Assembly (NCBI RefSeq): GCF_001039355.2 | Contig: NW_019775669.1 | Span: 446,802-510,801, forward strand | Direction of reading: 5' to 3' | Source: Lingula anatina | Lineage: Eukaryota; Brachiopoda; Lingulata; Lingulida; Lingulidae | DNA length: 64,000 bases | Shown: positions 63,727 to 64,000 of the stretch, piece after piece | How the letters are laid out: each line of letters begins with the position of its first letter | Numbering within the stretch: position 1 is the stretch's first letter | The notes under the pieces: model-generated | What the model saw: only the letters and a program-made list of their open reading frames with translations | Told to the model about the DNA's origin: nothing | Database searches by the model: none | Position numbers and translations under genes: made by a program

Positions 63727-64000
63727 TTCGAGGTGATGAGTACATGGGAGAAAATGTCAGGGAGAAGTTCTTTTATTATGTTAAATTTCAATTTTCTCCC
63801 CTTCTTTGCCCGTCTATCTGTTTTCCTTCTTTCTTTCCCCCTTCTACAATATATTATTGGCATTATTTTTTGCATAAATCAATCATATATTTGATGTTGG
63901 TTGTTCTTCTTCGCTTGATTCCCCGTGTGCTGTGATTTAAATTTACCCAGTGATCTTTGAAAAAACGCTGTGGTAACCATGAGAGGTGGGGATACATCGG

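Noticed and set aside
63564-63935. Frames spanning the second large gap
   Set aside because: Same artefact: N bases plus GT and G simple sequence.
1-64000. CRISPR arrays, operons, prokaryotic or viral genes
   Set aside because: No spaced direct repeats, no ribosome-binding-site-led gene strings; all confident genes are spliced animal genes.

Overview
The window is animal genomic DNA. It is AT-rich, with spliced genes bounded by GT/AG introns, long introns, many microsatellites and three assembly gaps (N at 23103, 37212-37547 and 63613-63726). Gene content and structure suggest a lophotrochozoan invertebrate, most likely a mollusc. That placement is an inference from overall impression, not from a diagnostic marker.

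Layout from left to right. (1) A plus-strand gene of unknown function has a probable 5'UTR exon at 2185-2250, a very large coding exon at 9388-12599 and a short terminal coding exon at 14242-14272. It encodes a disordered, probably N-myristoylated scaffold-like protein of about 1080 residues. (2) Convergent to it, on the minus strand, lies a complete farnesyl pyrophosphate synthase gene: eight coding exons between 21140 and 16456, 365 aa, plus an upstream 5'UTR exon near 24433-24540. (3) Diverging from the same promoter region is BDP1, the B'' subunit of TFIIIB for RNA polymerase III, with twelve coding exons between 25378 and 31032 and about 947 aa. (4) Next on the plus strand is an LRRC74-like gene (34627-41936, twelve exons, 714 aa): a disordered N-terminus, ribonuclease-inhibitor-type leucine-rich repeats and a pair of EF-hands. 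(5) Convergent to it is a paired-like (PRD-class, Q50) homeobox gene with an OAR motif (minus strand, 46617 down to 43081). (6) About 7 kb further on, also on the minus strand, is a clear Dbx homeobox gene (57999 down to 53641, four exons, 455 aa) with a TATA box. The last 6 kb is gene-free and upstream of Dbx, and probably regulatory.

The genes do not form an operon or pathway. FPPS feeds isoprenoid synthesis, BDP1 serves Pol III transcription, and the two homeobox genes are developmental regulators placed next to each other. The FPPS/BDP1 pair is head to head and may share a promoter.

The introns and intergenic DNA hold several structures not explained by genes. These are three diverged copies of one interspersed repeat in the long FPPS 5' intron, a DNA-transposon-like insertion with terminal inverted repeats and a 5-bp target duplication, a perfect 41-bp-arm hairpin inside a BDP1 intron, a decayed tRNA-like/SINE segment, and a possible small secreted-peptide gene between the two homeobox genes. 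Two of the three gaps are flanked by duplicated sequence and look like unmerged contig ends. All exon boundaries were set by eye from splice consensus and reading-frame continuity.
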